DNA of 64,000 nt from Isoetes taiwanensis (Eukaryota; Streptophyta; Lycopodiopsida; Isoetales; Isoetaceae). A model generated the notes under the pieces. It worked only from the letters and a program-made list of their open reading frames with translations, was not told where the DNA came from and ran no database searches. The position numbers and the translations under genes were made by a program. Position 1 is the first letter of the stretch. Each line of letters starts with the position of its first letter. The stretch covers positions 184,001 through 248,000 of the forward strand of contig JAJEKV010000285.1 of the NCBI GenBank assembly GCA_021234155.1, given 5' to 3'. This document shows positions 54,373-63,990 of the stretch, piece by piece.

Positions 54373-55312
54373 ATGAGTGCAAAAGTCCTTTCTCACTTAC
54401 AGCCTCGGAGTCAAAACTACGGTGCATTATGCTATTCTTTTGTAGGAGACAAGTTTTTGGCCTCTTCAATATTTTGTCATGAAGCCCATCTCCACTATAT
54501 CAGCAAAGTGCATCACATGGATGATGATAGGTACCCTCTTCTCGCGCTTACCACGGATGAATCTTTCTAGCGCTTGAAATGATGTTGGAAAGAGAATTGT
54601 AATGCATGGTTTGCCCATTGGTCTGTGCAACCGGAACATTGCATGGTGCTTGCTAGTTCTGACCCTGAGCTTTTGTAACAATATCCTGATGGTCGTTTTA
54701 CTCAGAAGATGTGGGATGAAGTTACCTTAGCCCAAGTTAAAACTGGTCATCATCATGCACATATAAATTCCACTTTGGCACCAAGACCACAAGCTTATTT
54801 GCTCGCTTCCTTGTCCAAGAAAAAGCTTGTAGCTATTGCATCAATTCGCACAGGGTCCCACAAACTACGGATTGAGACAGGTAGATGGGAGCGGCCACAA
54901 TTGCTACGAGAGGCGAGATTATATGCATGTTGCCGCTTACAGGTTGTTGAAGATGAAAGCCATACTCTGTTAAGATGTCCTGCTTTTGAGATGGTCAGGA
55001 ACCGTTATTTGACTAGCATTCCATTCGACGCTTCCCCAACTTCTCAGAGCCCCATCTATGCGTAACTTAGCATTATGCATACTTGAGGTTATGGATGAGT
55101 GTCTTCAATTATTGTGCCCTCATTAGTTATCGCCTACTTATATTTTCTTCTTGCTTGTCTAGTATCATCATTACTGCAAAGGCTTTTCCCTTGAAAAACT
55201 TTTGAGGCAGGGGTTTTTTAATCTTAGTAGTGATGGTTGTACTAGGCCATTGTATGGGTCCCATGGCCTCTTGGTCTTCGTGGACGTTAAAAAATCTATT
55301 CTATTCTATTCT
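54373..55312 (+). mobile_element. LINE 3' end with (TATTC)n tail, copy 3
   Basis: Counterpart of 26107-27056. The frame at 54709-55065 is intact over the knuckle. Confidence 0.8.
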
Positions 55313-55721
55313 TCCCTTTCCCATTTTCCCTTCAACTTTTTTTGTTCCTTTTTTTTTTCGTTTCACGTTTTCTTTTTTCAAATTTTTCCTTTTCCATTTC
55401 TTAATTTTTTTTCCTATTTCCCTTTCTCCTTTTCCTTTTGCTATTTTTTCATTTCCCCTTCCCTTTTGCTTGTCCCCTTTATTTTCCCTTTTTACCTTTC
55501 ACCTTTCGCCCTTTGACTGTCAGTTTGAGCGCATCGTATTGAAGCAATGGTCAAGATGAAATTTGGTTGAAGACATGCATGCATCATCTTCACCATTGGT
55601 CGATCAAATCTTCAACCGTCCGATATCGGGCACCATTCACAACTGATATACGGTATAATTTATAATATAAGATATAGCTTCATTCTTCAAATTGTTTGTT
55701 TCTTCGAATCGAGTTCAACAT

Positions 55722-56385
55722 GTAGAAGCATGGAATAAAATAATGGCTAAGGTTAGCCAAATGGCTATTTTATAGCAGTTTTGCCAAGAAAAATGGCTAA
55801 AGTAAATGGAAAAAATGCCCAAAAAAAAGAAAATTTTAGCCCAATTTTTTTGACGCCCAAGTAAGTGTTTAGGTTGAATAGCCAAACCTTTACCTCCAGA
55901 CATATCCATCAAGACATCGATTAGCTAAACCTAAGATAGAGTGGGCTTGGAAAAATGGATAGGTTAGCTCGAAATTTAACACCAATGTATGTACTAACTT
56001 TAAGAAATTTCAAATAGGGTTTATATATTTTCCTTTTTTTTTCCACTTTCTTTCTTGTTCCAAGTACAAAGTTGAAGCATTAGCGAATAAGGAACAATGT
56101 AGTCCCTTTTTTTTTAGGTTTTTGAACATGTTCATGTATGTTTGTGTCTTGACTTATGTATTTACAATAAATTCAATGTCTTTGCCAAAATGCTTGGATT
56201 TTTTTAAATTATTATAGCGTGATGACTAATATTTGCCTTTCCATTTTGTGAAAGTTTAGTCAAAAGCAAGAAACTGTGATGGAGAAAAATCATTTAGTTT
56301 AGCCAAGTGTTAGAAACTTCTAGCCCCAATTTGAAGGTAGTTTAGCTAAACCTATTTTGGCTACACTAAAATATAGGAGTAGAAG
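55722..56385. mobile_element. 650-bp insertion private to copy 3, with 7-bp target duplication
   Basis: Units 1 and 2 read CAACATGTAGAAGAGAAATA without interruption. In unit 3 GTAGAAG is duplicated (55722-55728, 56379-56385) around 650 bp of AT-rich non-coding DNA. Both ends contain TAGCCAAA/TTTGGCTA motifs, as does the DNA transposon at 14248. Terminal inverted repeats are weak, so the class is uncertain; a MITE-like element of the hAT or Mutator type is the best guess. Confidence 0.8.
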
Positions 56386-59148
56386 AGAAATATGGTAGAT
56401 GAGAAATATCTCAAAGCTTGTAGAAAAAGAAATAAAGTTGAACATGTAGAAGAGAAATATCTCAAAGCTTTTATAAGAATAGAATAAAATAGAGAAATAA
56501 GAGAAATAGAGTTGAACATGTAGAAGAGAAAAATATCTCAAAGCTTGTGCAAGATTTAGGCAAAAAGATATATTACATAAGTCTATGAATGTTGAAAATG
56601 TATAATTGAAGAGCTTTAAGCTTTACTTTTGTGAATTTCATAGGATGAATAGGCTTCTCTGGTATGTTGTTTGTCACATCATTTGTTACCAAATGTGATA
56701 TTAGCAAATATAGTTATTTATGATGGAAATTATTAAAACTCTAATATTAAGCTAGTTGTCATGATTTGAGCTTCTTTTGGCCTTCTTGGTACTTCCTTTC
56801 TACGGTGCATTGAGACATCTAGCTAAAGTAATTATTAAATATGGATGCATAAAACTGATGCATTGCATCAGGACATCAATATTGCGCTTGCAATTTGAAA
56901 GTTCGGTCTATAAAAGATGTAGTATTTAGCTTCAACAAATAGAACTTATAAGAATCGAGTCCCTGCCATGTTTTATAGCACTAATCTTACATAAATTCTA
57001 AATTATGATAGAACCTATTTAAATAGAAAATTTAGTCAGTTAAAGCCTTAATTATATAGAGGTCTTTGAATTCAAAGGAACTTTTTCAGAAGCTATCCTT
57101 GTCGGAGCAAATCAAATTTTCATATTCAAATGGTCTTGGCTATCAAAACTTGTCGAGAACTTCTTATTCCTTGGAGATGCAAATTGATATGGATAAGCTC
57201 ATTACGTCTGAAACAAAGGCTTTATAATTTGATAGTACATGCATTCAAAACATTTTTTGAAGCATGAATCAGATCGTTTGACAACAAATTAGGTCTCTTA
57301 CAAAGAAAGAGACTTCTTTTCTAATTCAACTTAAATCAATTTTCTAATCTTTGTTGAGAGCAAAATATCGGTGCATTTTCTAAAGCAAGAGTCATCTCTT
57401 TTACGCTAAGAATAGTGCTAGATAAAGTAAATGTATTGCTTAAACTTCAAAGCAAATAAGATATTTTTATATTGAATAGCTAGAAATGCAGGTCAGCATA
57501 TAATTCTTAAGCATGTTTGTGCACATTTGGGACTGTTGGCCAAATTACGAAGTAAAGAAGGTTTGTTCTGGTTGAAATTAGTGATCTCTAGTCAAACTAG
57601 CTTATTGGAGGAAATGCATATATATGCATACTTCTATGTGTGCCATACAATTTTTGATGGGGAACACGAATCTAACTATGTTGAAGAAGCAGTAGGATTT
57701 TTTGTGATAGGATTTAAAAAGTTTGCCCGCTGTTAATGTGAATGTTCACGAGTCAAATCTAAGTTCGTCATTTTAGAGCCATGGTATAAAGACAAAGTTG
57801 TTACTTATGAAAGATGAAGTGCATTGCTTGAAAAATGAGTTGTATAAGAGCTATCATCAATAGAGATACGCAATATAGAAAGAAAGCTAAAATGTGGGTA
57901 ATAAATATTGGTGCTCTAAAAATGAAAACATGGAACGTAAAGAAATCGGTTAAACCAATTGTCTAATTTATATTGAATTTTGCCCTCCTTTATCTAGTAG
58001 AGATTGCATAGCAGGCCTCAAATTAATATATAGAGATAGATGCAGAAATGATCAGTTCAAATTTACAAACCCACCACTCACTCTAAGCACGCTGAAGCAA
58101 ATTAGCTTGTTTACTTTTCTTGCTAGTTTAGAAAACTCTTGTATGATGTAAAGGTTGTTCAATATTGTGGGGAAAGGAGGTAATTGTGCAATAATCACTT
58201 TCCTTTTACTAGATATGTGAGTTTTTATGGTGCTAAATGTTTGGGATTCGAAGACGATACTCTGAGAAGCGCCTTTGCTTCTAGGTAATTGAATAATGGA
58301 ATGTCTGTATTGCACTAACTAGAAGACGGTTTCCTCCTCCTGCACAGAATTGCAAGCAAGGCAAAGCATTATTTAAGAAATATAACTACAGAGACCTTAT
58401 GAATTCTACTTTCGGGCTTGTGTCGACAGGGCGGCCCCTTCGTCTTATCGGTTATTGGAATACTTAGTGCAGAAGCAATTCCTGTTCTGATATGTAATAA
58501 CTATGTGAGACCTTTTGATACAAATATATAGTCTTATAGAAATTTCAGGAATGATTCTTTTCTTTTTTCTTTTCTTATGGTTGGATTCAATTCATTTAAC
58601 GATTTATGAGAAAACTTCATTTGCCGGTGAAAGACATGTATTCTTTGATTTGCAAATGTAGATTTCTTTGGTAACCCTTAAAAGAAGATTGACTATATGA
58701 AGTCATCCAAACATAAGGTAGTTGACAAGGCAGTCTTATTTGATAGTAACACTACAAATGTTTGTATTCTTATTTTTTGCTCTCCTCTAACCTCGAACTC
58801 CTCGATCCTCAAAGATTGAAGCACCATAAAAGGAGCACAATAAATTGCATATTTGCGTTTCAAGATCGAATTGTAACCACTTCTCAACTTTGTTCATCAA
58901 GGTTTTGTTGCTTCCCTTATGCATGCTAAGTCTTTTAGTATAGAAGGGTGAGATGTTGGTGTTTAATCAAAAGGAAAACTAGTTTTAACCAGTGTTCACA
59001 AATTTTATTCCTTTGAAGCTTAAAATTTGTTGTTTTAAAGAATTTATTGTCTATGTAAAGCATGAGCGTGAACCCATTTGTAAGCAAATGCAAATCCATT
59101 TGCAAGTGTCCCATCCAATCCTATTTCCTTAGATCATGTGCATGGTTG

Positions 59149-59898
59149 AAGAAAGCATTATGAATTGCTCAACTTGCATCTTAAGTTGTCATTTATCCTA
59201 CTAAATGTTTATTTATGTAGGACGTGCTTCTTGAATATGCACTCTCACACCACTATGATCCACCATTTCCTAAACATTTTGAGCAAGCACCATCCTCCTA
59301 TATTATAAAATTTTGGTGTATGTCTGTCTTGAATCTCGCCCTAGATCAGGCGGTTTAGATTGTTTGACATCTCTCGGAGGGCTAAGATTCAGTCCCCTTT
59401 AGCTTTCTTCGCTTAGCTAAACCACGGATCGGCCATGGATCACCCAGAGTGCAGCAAACCGTGGGAGCTCTTCTTGGTTAGAGCCTGAGGTGCTTCAAAC
59501 GCCAAAACAGGATGCAAAATGCGATGCCCCAAAATTGCGGAATGATGCCATCATGTATATAATTTCTTTGAGTCTGTTCAACGACTTCAAGGTTGGCTTC
59601 ATACCTGGGATTTGGCATCGCAGCTAAGCAGAGGCTTAGAAGAACCGTGGTTGCTGCTTAAAGTCTTCGATTTGAAGAACCGTGGTTGCTCGGAGCAAGC
59701 AGGGCTTGCATTCATTTAGGTAGTCTATGCCCCTGGCCCAAGGCAACCGCGAATCACGGGGCGTGGACGTTCGACCGCGAGATACGCTCCGGGGCGTACA
59801 TTGTGCTTTGCCGCCACGCGGCATTACACGCCACCCCGATTGGCGTATGCGCCAGCGGATAGCTGGTAAGTAGCCCTAGGGGGCAACTTGCTAGGAGT
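59149..59898. other. Junction region, no gene recognised
   Basis: Unique sequence right of the tandem array, AT-rich at first and GC-rich from about 59340. GAAGAACCGTGGTTGCT occurs twice (near 59639 and 59674). No family recognised; it may be the insertion site of the LTR element or part of another element. Confidence 0.4.
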
Positions 59899-61336
59899 GT
59901 TCATATATTATTAATGTGCACATGTGCACATTAATGAGGGCACACCTTTCCATGTTGGCATATTTTGCCACCTAGCCACTAAAGGCAAGTGGGGCCTTTC
60001 CAATTATCCCACATGCCAAATTGGGTAATTGGAAACCCTAGCCTAAACCCCATGTCTATTTAGGGTAGGAAAACCCTAGCTTGCTAGTTTTTTTAGATCC
60101 TTAGGGTTTTAGAGCTCAGTTTTGGCTGCCCCAGAGCCAAAACCGCCCCCCGAGCATTTGCCCAAAGCCGAATTGCGCCATCGGTTTCCACTGAATTGAT
60201 CAGCTCGGCCGGGATGGTTGAACTCGGTCGGGGAGGAGCCACTCAAGGATCAGGTATTTGGTCAATTTAATAGCTTAAACCGTCTTCTAGTCATAGAATC
60301 GGTAGGTTTAGACTATTAAATTGCCCATAGTAGTTATCTAGATCTTAGATCTCGGACACTAACTAAAGAACCTAACTCTATGATTGGATCTAGTTCTTTA
60401 GTTCTTACGTGATATATTTGGATGATGTATTTACGTGAACTCCTTGTATTGGGAAGGGGGTAGAGGCCCTAAAGCTTGTAGTTGATGCTCCTAGAGTAGC
60501 CTCTCTAGCTGCTTGTAGATTAGGCCTGTGTACAAAGAGCCACAGGGTTGTGGGTGAAGGGGCGAGGGCGGCTAAAAGGAGGTTCATGTCACGACTCTTG
60601 AGCGATCCCCCGGTGTGTAAAGCCTCACCGGGATCATTGTGACTAGGTCTAATGGCTTACCACCGAGTGCGGGTAAGGCATGGGCTCATTTACCCGTGAA
60701 GTGGTGTACACTTTCCGGTGGGTTCGGTCGAATACAGGCGGTGGCCCTCTAGTCACCTTGAGTTAGCATGTAGATCTCTCGGGAGGGAGTGATCCCTACC
60801 TGCCCCATCCGGCCCGGGAGGATGAGACCCGGGAATAGCCCCTTGGCTATGCATCCGTGAGACTCTGATCAGGTCCCAACACTTTTCAGCCTACTCGCAA
60901 AGTGTGCACAGGGAGGGGCGGATGGAGTGGACAACCCTATGCCATGTTCTTATGCCAGCCAAATCCATTGCCATGAATTGCATGCGCAACGAACTCACGG
61001 AGACCCAAGCCGTCGGTCATCCTTTGAGTGCGAGCCTTGGGTAGGATCCCCTATGTGATGTGCTGATCTTTGTCTATGCAGATATGAGGGGACCATCCTT
61101 CGAGATGGTCACAGGATGTTGATGTATGTGCTACTGACATGTATGTTTACGCTTCCGCAGCTAGGTAGGCCCTGAGGGAGACGGGGTAGAATGACACCTT
61201 CACTCTCCCCACTGAGACTCGTTACGGGTGCAGTGATATGTGGAGGGCCCTGTATCAGCATGGAGCTGGTGTGGGGGAAGAACTCCTGTTTGTATACGGT
61301 GAGTGCAATATGATAATGCAGTAGGGGCGTCCGCGG
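59899..61336 (+). mobile_element. Candidate 5' LTR of a plant LTR retrotransposon
   Basis: The stretch directly precedes a perfect plant-type primer binding site and has no coding content, as expected of a 5' LTR. A TG start near 59899 is suggested by TGTTCATATATT followed by a perfect 26-bp palindrome. The 3' end is unclear: the last CA before the primer site is at 61319-61320, 16 bp upstream. The partner LTR lies outside the window, so both ends are provisional. Confidence 0.45.
59910..59935. repeat. Perfect 26-bp palindrome
   Basis: ATTAATGTGCACA continues into its exact complement without a spacer. It lies at the start of the candidate LTR and could form a hairpin in the RNA. Confidence 0.95.
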
Positions 61337-61348
61337 TGGTATCAGAGC
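61337..61348 (+). other. Primer binding site for initiator Met-tRNA
   Basis: TGGTATCAGAGC is the 12-base complement of the 3' end of plant initiator methionine tRNA, used by most plant Ty3 and Ty1 elements to prime reverse transcription. An exact 12-base match has less than a 1% chance of occurring at random in a window this size. It fixes the element's orientation as plus and places everything to its right inside the element. Confidence 0.85.
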
Positions 61349-61537
61349 AATGTTCTTGGAGACCAAGAGCAAAGCACTGACCATGTTCCCAGTAGTACTA
61401 ACTTGATAGGATCCTCAAGCCTCGAAAAGTGGGAAAAATTTTTCTCACCTTTGTAGTTATGCTAAGCTAGTAACAATTAAGTGAATTGGAATTTAACAAG
61501 ATTAAAAAGAACGAGCCAAAATTTTCCAAGTGAGGTG

Positions 61538-61604
61538 GTCTCACAGCTCGCGCCTCGTCGCAAAACTAACTTTTTGTTTTGAAGCGAGGCGCAAGCTATG
61601 AGAC
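61538..61604. repeat. Hairpin element 1
   Basis: Left arm GTCTCACAGCTCGCGCCTCG (from 61538) pairs with the right arm ending GCTATGAGAC at 61604. With the inner AAAAC/GTTTT pair, 24 of 29 positions are Watson-Crick around a 9-base loop. It is the best-preserved of four copies. Confidence 0.9.
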
Positions 61605-61725
61605 ATCGAGCCAAGAACACCAAAACATGATGAATTTGAGATAAATAATGTGGTAAGGCTAATTCTAAGGTAGGAATTAGTTAGAATAGCATGTTTTAAT
61701 TACCTAAAAACCCTAGAAATGTATG

Positions 61726-61794
61726 AGATCTCGATGACCGCACCTGGTCGCAAAAACTAAACATTAGTATTGGAACGAGGCTAAGTTTGAGACC
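61726..61794. repeat. Hairpin element 2 (degenerate)
   Basis: Same layout as hairpin 1 (GATCTCGATGACCGC, GGTCGCAAAA, then GAACGAGGCTAAGTTTGAGACC), but the arms pair only partly. Confidence 0.65.
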
Positions 61795-61895
61795 AATGGG
61801 TAGAAAAAGTCTGAAATAAGTATAAGTTTTAGATAAATTGGTGCCTTAGCATGTTAAACAGAGCAACTTGAGTTTTGACCTAAAATTCCCCAAGC

Positions 61896-61904
61896 TATAA
61901 ATAG
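61896..61904 (+). promoter_or_regulatory. TATA box of the H3-like gene
   Basis: TATAAATAG lies 114 bp upstream of the ATG at 62010, after CCCCAAGC. It matches the plant TATA consensus, and the distance leaves a leader of about 80 bases. The second cassette repeats the same arrangement. Confidence 0.75.
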
Positions 61905-62009
61905 ATATAGAACCCCCTCATTTTTTTCGTCCAAGCCCTAGAAACCCGCTCTCCCCAATTTAGGGCGATCTTTTTGGGCGCTTTTATCCGATTGACGATC
62001 CAGTAAAAC

Positions 62010-63280
62010 ATGGCCCGAACCAAACAGACCGCAAAGGGAAGCGCCGCCCAGCGAAACCACCAGCGCCAGCGAGGCGAGAGATCATTAGGAAGATGCTTCG
62101 TGAGAGGCTCAAGAGGGGTCGTTAAGCCTTAACCGGACGAAGAGGAAGACACCTCCGATTTGATCGATGTCTTCAACCAGCGGTGGAGGAGGACGAGGCC
62201 ACATCACCGAACTCCATGGACGAAGAGGCGAGGGAGGTGTACGAAGAAATAGAGCGGGAGATCCAAAGCAAAGCGTGAACAAGGACCATTCGAGACGCAC
62301 TCCACGGAAATCCTCGAAAGCGGGATGAGCAGGTGGTCCGGAGCCGCCGGAGGTAGCGCATCTTAGAAGGTTCATCAGAAGCACGGCGCCCGTAAGAGAA
62401 GGGAAGACAAAAAGAGGAAAAGGAAGGAGGAGGAACAAAAGGTAAAGGGCAGAAGAAAAGAAGAAAGTTTAAAGGGAAGTTCGGGTCGGGCGAAGGGAGA
62501 ACAAAGGACTGGCCGCCAAGGAAGAGGCCTAACCCCAACATTATTATCAAGGAGCGGCAACCCCGATTTAACCCCCAAACCCTTCCCGACGACTTTTCTC
62601 GATGAAGACTTCAACCCTAACGCCGCAGGTGGAAGCTCTTCCAAGCACCCAGCGAACGAAAGCGTGAAGTACCGAAAGCAGCCGGCACCGAAAGCAACCC
62701 CACCAAGACCAAGTCGCCCCCCCCTGAATACCCGGCATGGGATAGAAGGAAGCAACCACGACCTGCCCGGGAAGCCTACGTCACCGACAGGGTGAAGATT
62801 TATGAGAGGAAGATGAGAGAGCACGAGGCCTACATGAAGAAATGGGAGGCCTATAACAAATATTATGAAGAAAACAGGGTTAAGTTCATCGAGGGAGGGC
62901 GACCAACGAAGCAGCAAACCCTAAGGCCGCCACCACCGAAGCCCAAGGTTCCCAAGCCGCCACCCAGGAAGAAAGCGGATAGGAAGGAGGTGGAGAGAAG
63001 AGCGTTAAGGGAGATTAGACACTTCAAGCAACCGGTCTCCTAATCCCGTGCCCCCCGCTTTCGGTTGGTGCGTGAAGTTATGCGAGGCCTATAGAACGAG
63101 ACTTTAGAGTCACGGGCAGGTGGCTGGCGGCAATGCAAAGAGGCGGGTGAGGCAAAGATAGTGCAACATTTTGAAGATTCAACAGCCTGCACTATCCACG
63201 CCAAGCGGGTAACCTTAATGCGACAAGACATGAGTCTTGCGACCGCGATAAGGGAAGCATATAGAAACTTTTTGTTGTAA
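62010..63280 (+). CDS. Long-tailed histone H3-like protein (frame interrupted)
   Basis: The ATG at 62010 opens MARTKQTA, identical to the start of histone H3 including the K4 context. The H3 fold lies at the far end: helix alpha[11 protein letters not shown] (63002-63031), then [15 protein letters not shown] (63047-63082), [14 protein letters not shown] (63097-63138), and [11 protein letters not shown] with [20 protein letters not shown] (63146-63253), stop at 63278. Canonical H3 reads [52 protein letters not shown]. Between start and fold are ~330 codons: acidic ([13 protein letters not shown]), lysine-rich ([17 protein letters not shown]), proline-rich, and a helical [20 protein letters not shown]. 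Stops at 62130 and 62364 and several frame changes interrupt it; one (62178-62180) is at CAG. Loop 1 is short, unlike CENH3. It lies downstream of a primer binding site. Pseudogene or consensus error cannot be separated here. Confidence 0.85.
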
Positions 63281-63412
63281 ATAATTAAAAATTTTGTAAT
63301 ATAGAGCAATTTTGTGTACCTTGATGACATAAACTTGAGTAATTAGAGCAAATTAATAAGTTTTAGCTTTTATTTCAGTGAAATAGGACATTTGGGAGCC
63401 GAGAGACATGAT

Positions 63413-63480
63413 GTCTCACAGCTCGCGCCCTCGTCGTAAAACAAAAGTTAGGATTGAAGCGAGGCGCTAAGTTGTGAGAC
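63413..63480. repeat. Hairpin element 3
   Basis: GTCTCACAGCTCGCGCCCTCG (one extra C relative to hairpin 1) pairs with GCGAGGCGC-TAAGTTGTGAGAC ending at 63480. The outer eight bases pair perfectly. Confidence 0.85.
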
Positions 63481-63613
63481 CCTCGCTTAAACTTGACCAA
63501 AACAGCTCCAAATTGACCAAATAAAGGGTCGATTACGCCTAATTTGGTGAGCCCATCACCCTTACACCATTAGTTTACCCAAATTGGACACCTTTAATCG
63601 AAATGGGACTGAT

Positions 63614-63682
63614 GTCTCACGGCTCGGCGCCTCGTCATAAAAAACAAAAAGTTAGGATTGAGGCGAGGCAAATTTGTGAGAC
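63614..63682. repeat. Hairpin element 4
   Basis: GTCTCACGGCTCGGCGCCTC (from 63614) faces GAGGCGAGGCAAATTTGTGA, closing with GAGAC at 63682. It is preceded by GATGTCTCAC, as is hairpin 3. Confidence 0.85.
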
Positions 63683-63870
63683 CTCTTACCAATTCTTCAC
63701 CGGGACTTGTCAAAGTCACCTTCAACCCTTGCATAGCATCTTTTTAGGTAACCTAGCCTTGTTCAAGCATCTCCTATAGTCCTCAAACTCCTATTTTGAC
63801 CTCGGATAAGTTAGAATTACCCAATCCTAGGAAATTTCCAAGTCATCCAAAATTAGGGTTTCCCCTTTTC

Positions 63871-63879
63871 TATAAATAG
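63871..63879 (+). promoter_or_regulatory. TATA box of the second cassette
   Basis: TATAAATAG identical to that at 61896, 120 bp upstream of the ATG at 63991 and 189 bp downstream of hairpin 4. A pyrimidine-rich leader follows. Confidence 0.7.
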
Positions 63880-63990
63880 ACCCGTCACTTCTCACATAGC
63901 ACCCTACAAATCTGCTCCTGCCCTTCTAGCCGATTTCCTAACTCCCCGAGGCTCTTGCAACCATTTGTTACCTTCTTACGCAATTAATCA

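Larger units (their letters stand above)
44312..59148. repeat. Tandem unit copy 3 (14837 bp)
   Basis: Third copy. It is longer only because of the insertion at 55729-56378; without it the length is about 14180 bp. It has a private ~20-bp deletion near 51147. Its right end, CATGGTTG, is followed by unrelated sequence from 59149. Confidence 0.95.

Noticed and set aside
16010-59148. CAG/CTG differences among the three units as real mutations or C-to-U type editing
   Set aside because: Changes such as CTG to ACG or CTTTG and local indels do not match deamination. Systematic long-read error at methylated CHG is more likely.
16010-59148. The tandem array as a CRISPR or satellite array
   Set aside because: Units are 14 kb, contain mixed transposon and gene fragments, and have no short repeat-spacer structure.
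62375-62917. 180-codon minus-strand open frame
   Set aside because: It runs opposite the charge- and proline-rich tail of the H3-like gene, where plus-strand composition suppresses minus-strand stops. It has no recognisable motif, while the plus strand has.
63002-63280. The H3-like fold as a centromeric H3 (CENH3)
   Set aside because: CENH3 proteins usually have a longer loop 1 and lack the ARTKQT start. Here loop 1 looks shorter and the N terminus is canonical H3.
63040-63330. 96-codon minus-strand open frame
   Set aside because: Antisense to the conserved H3 fold; a shadow of the real coding strand.
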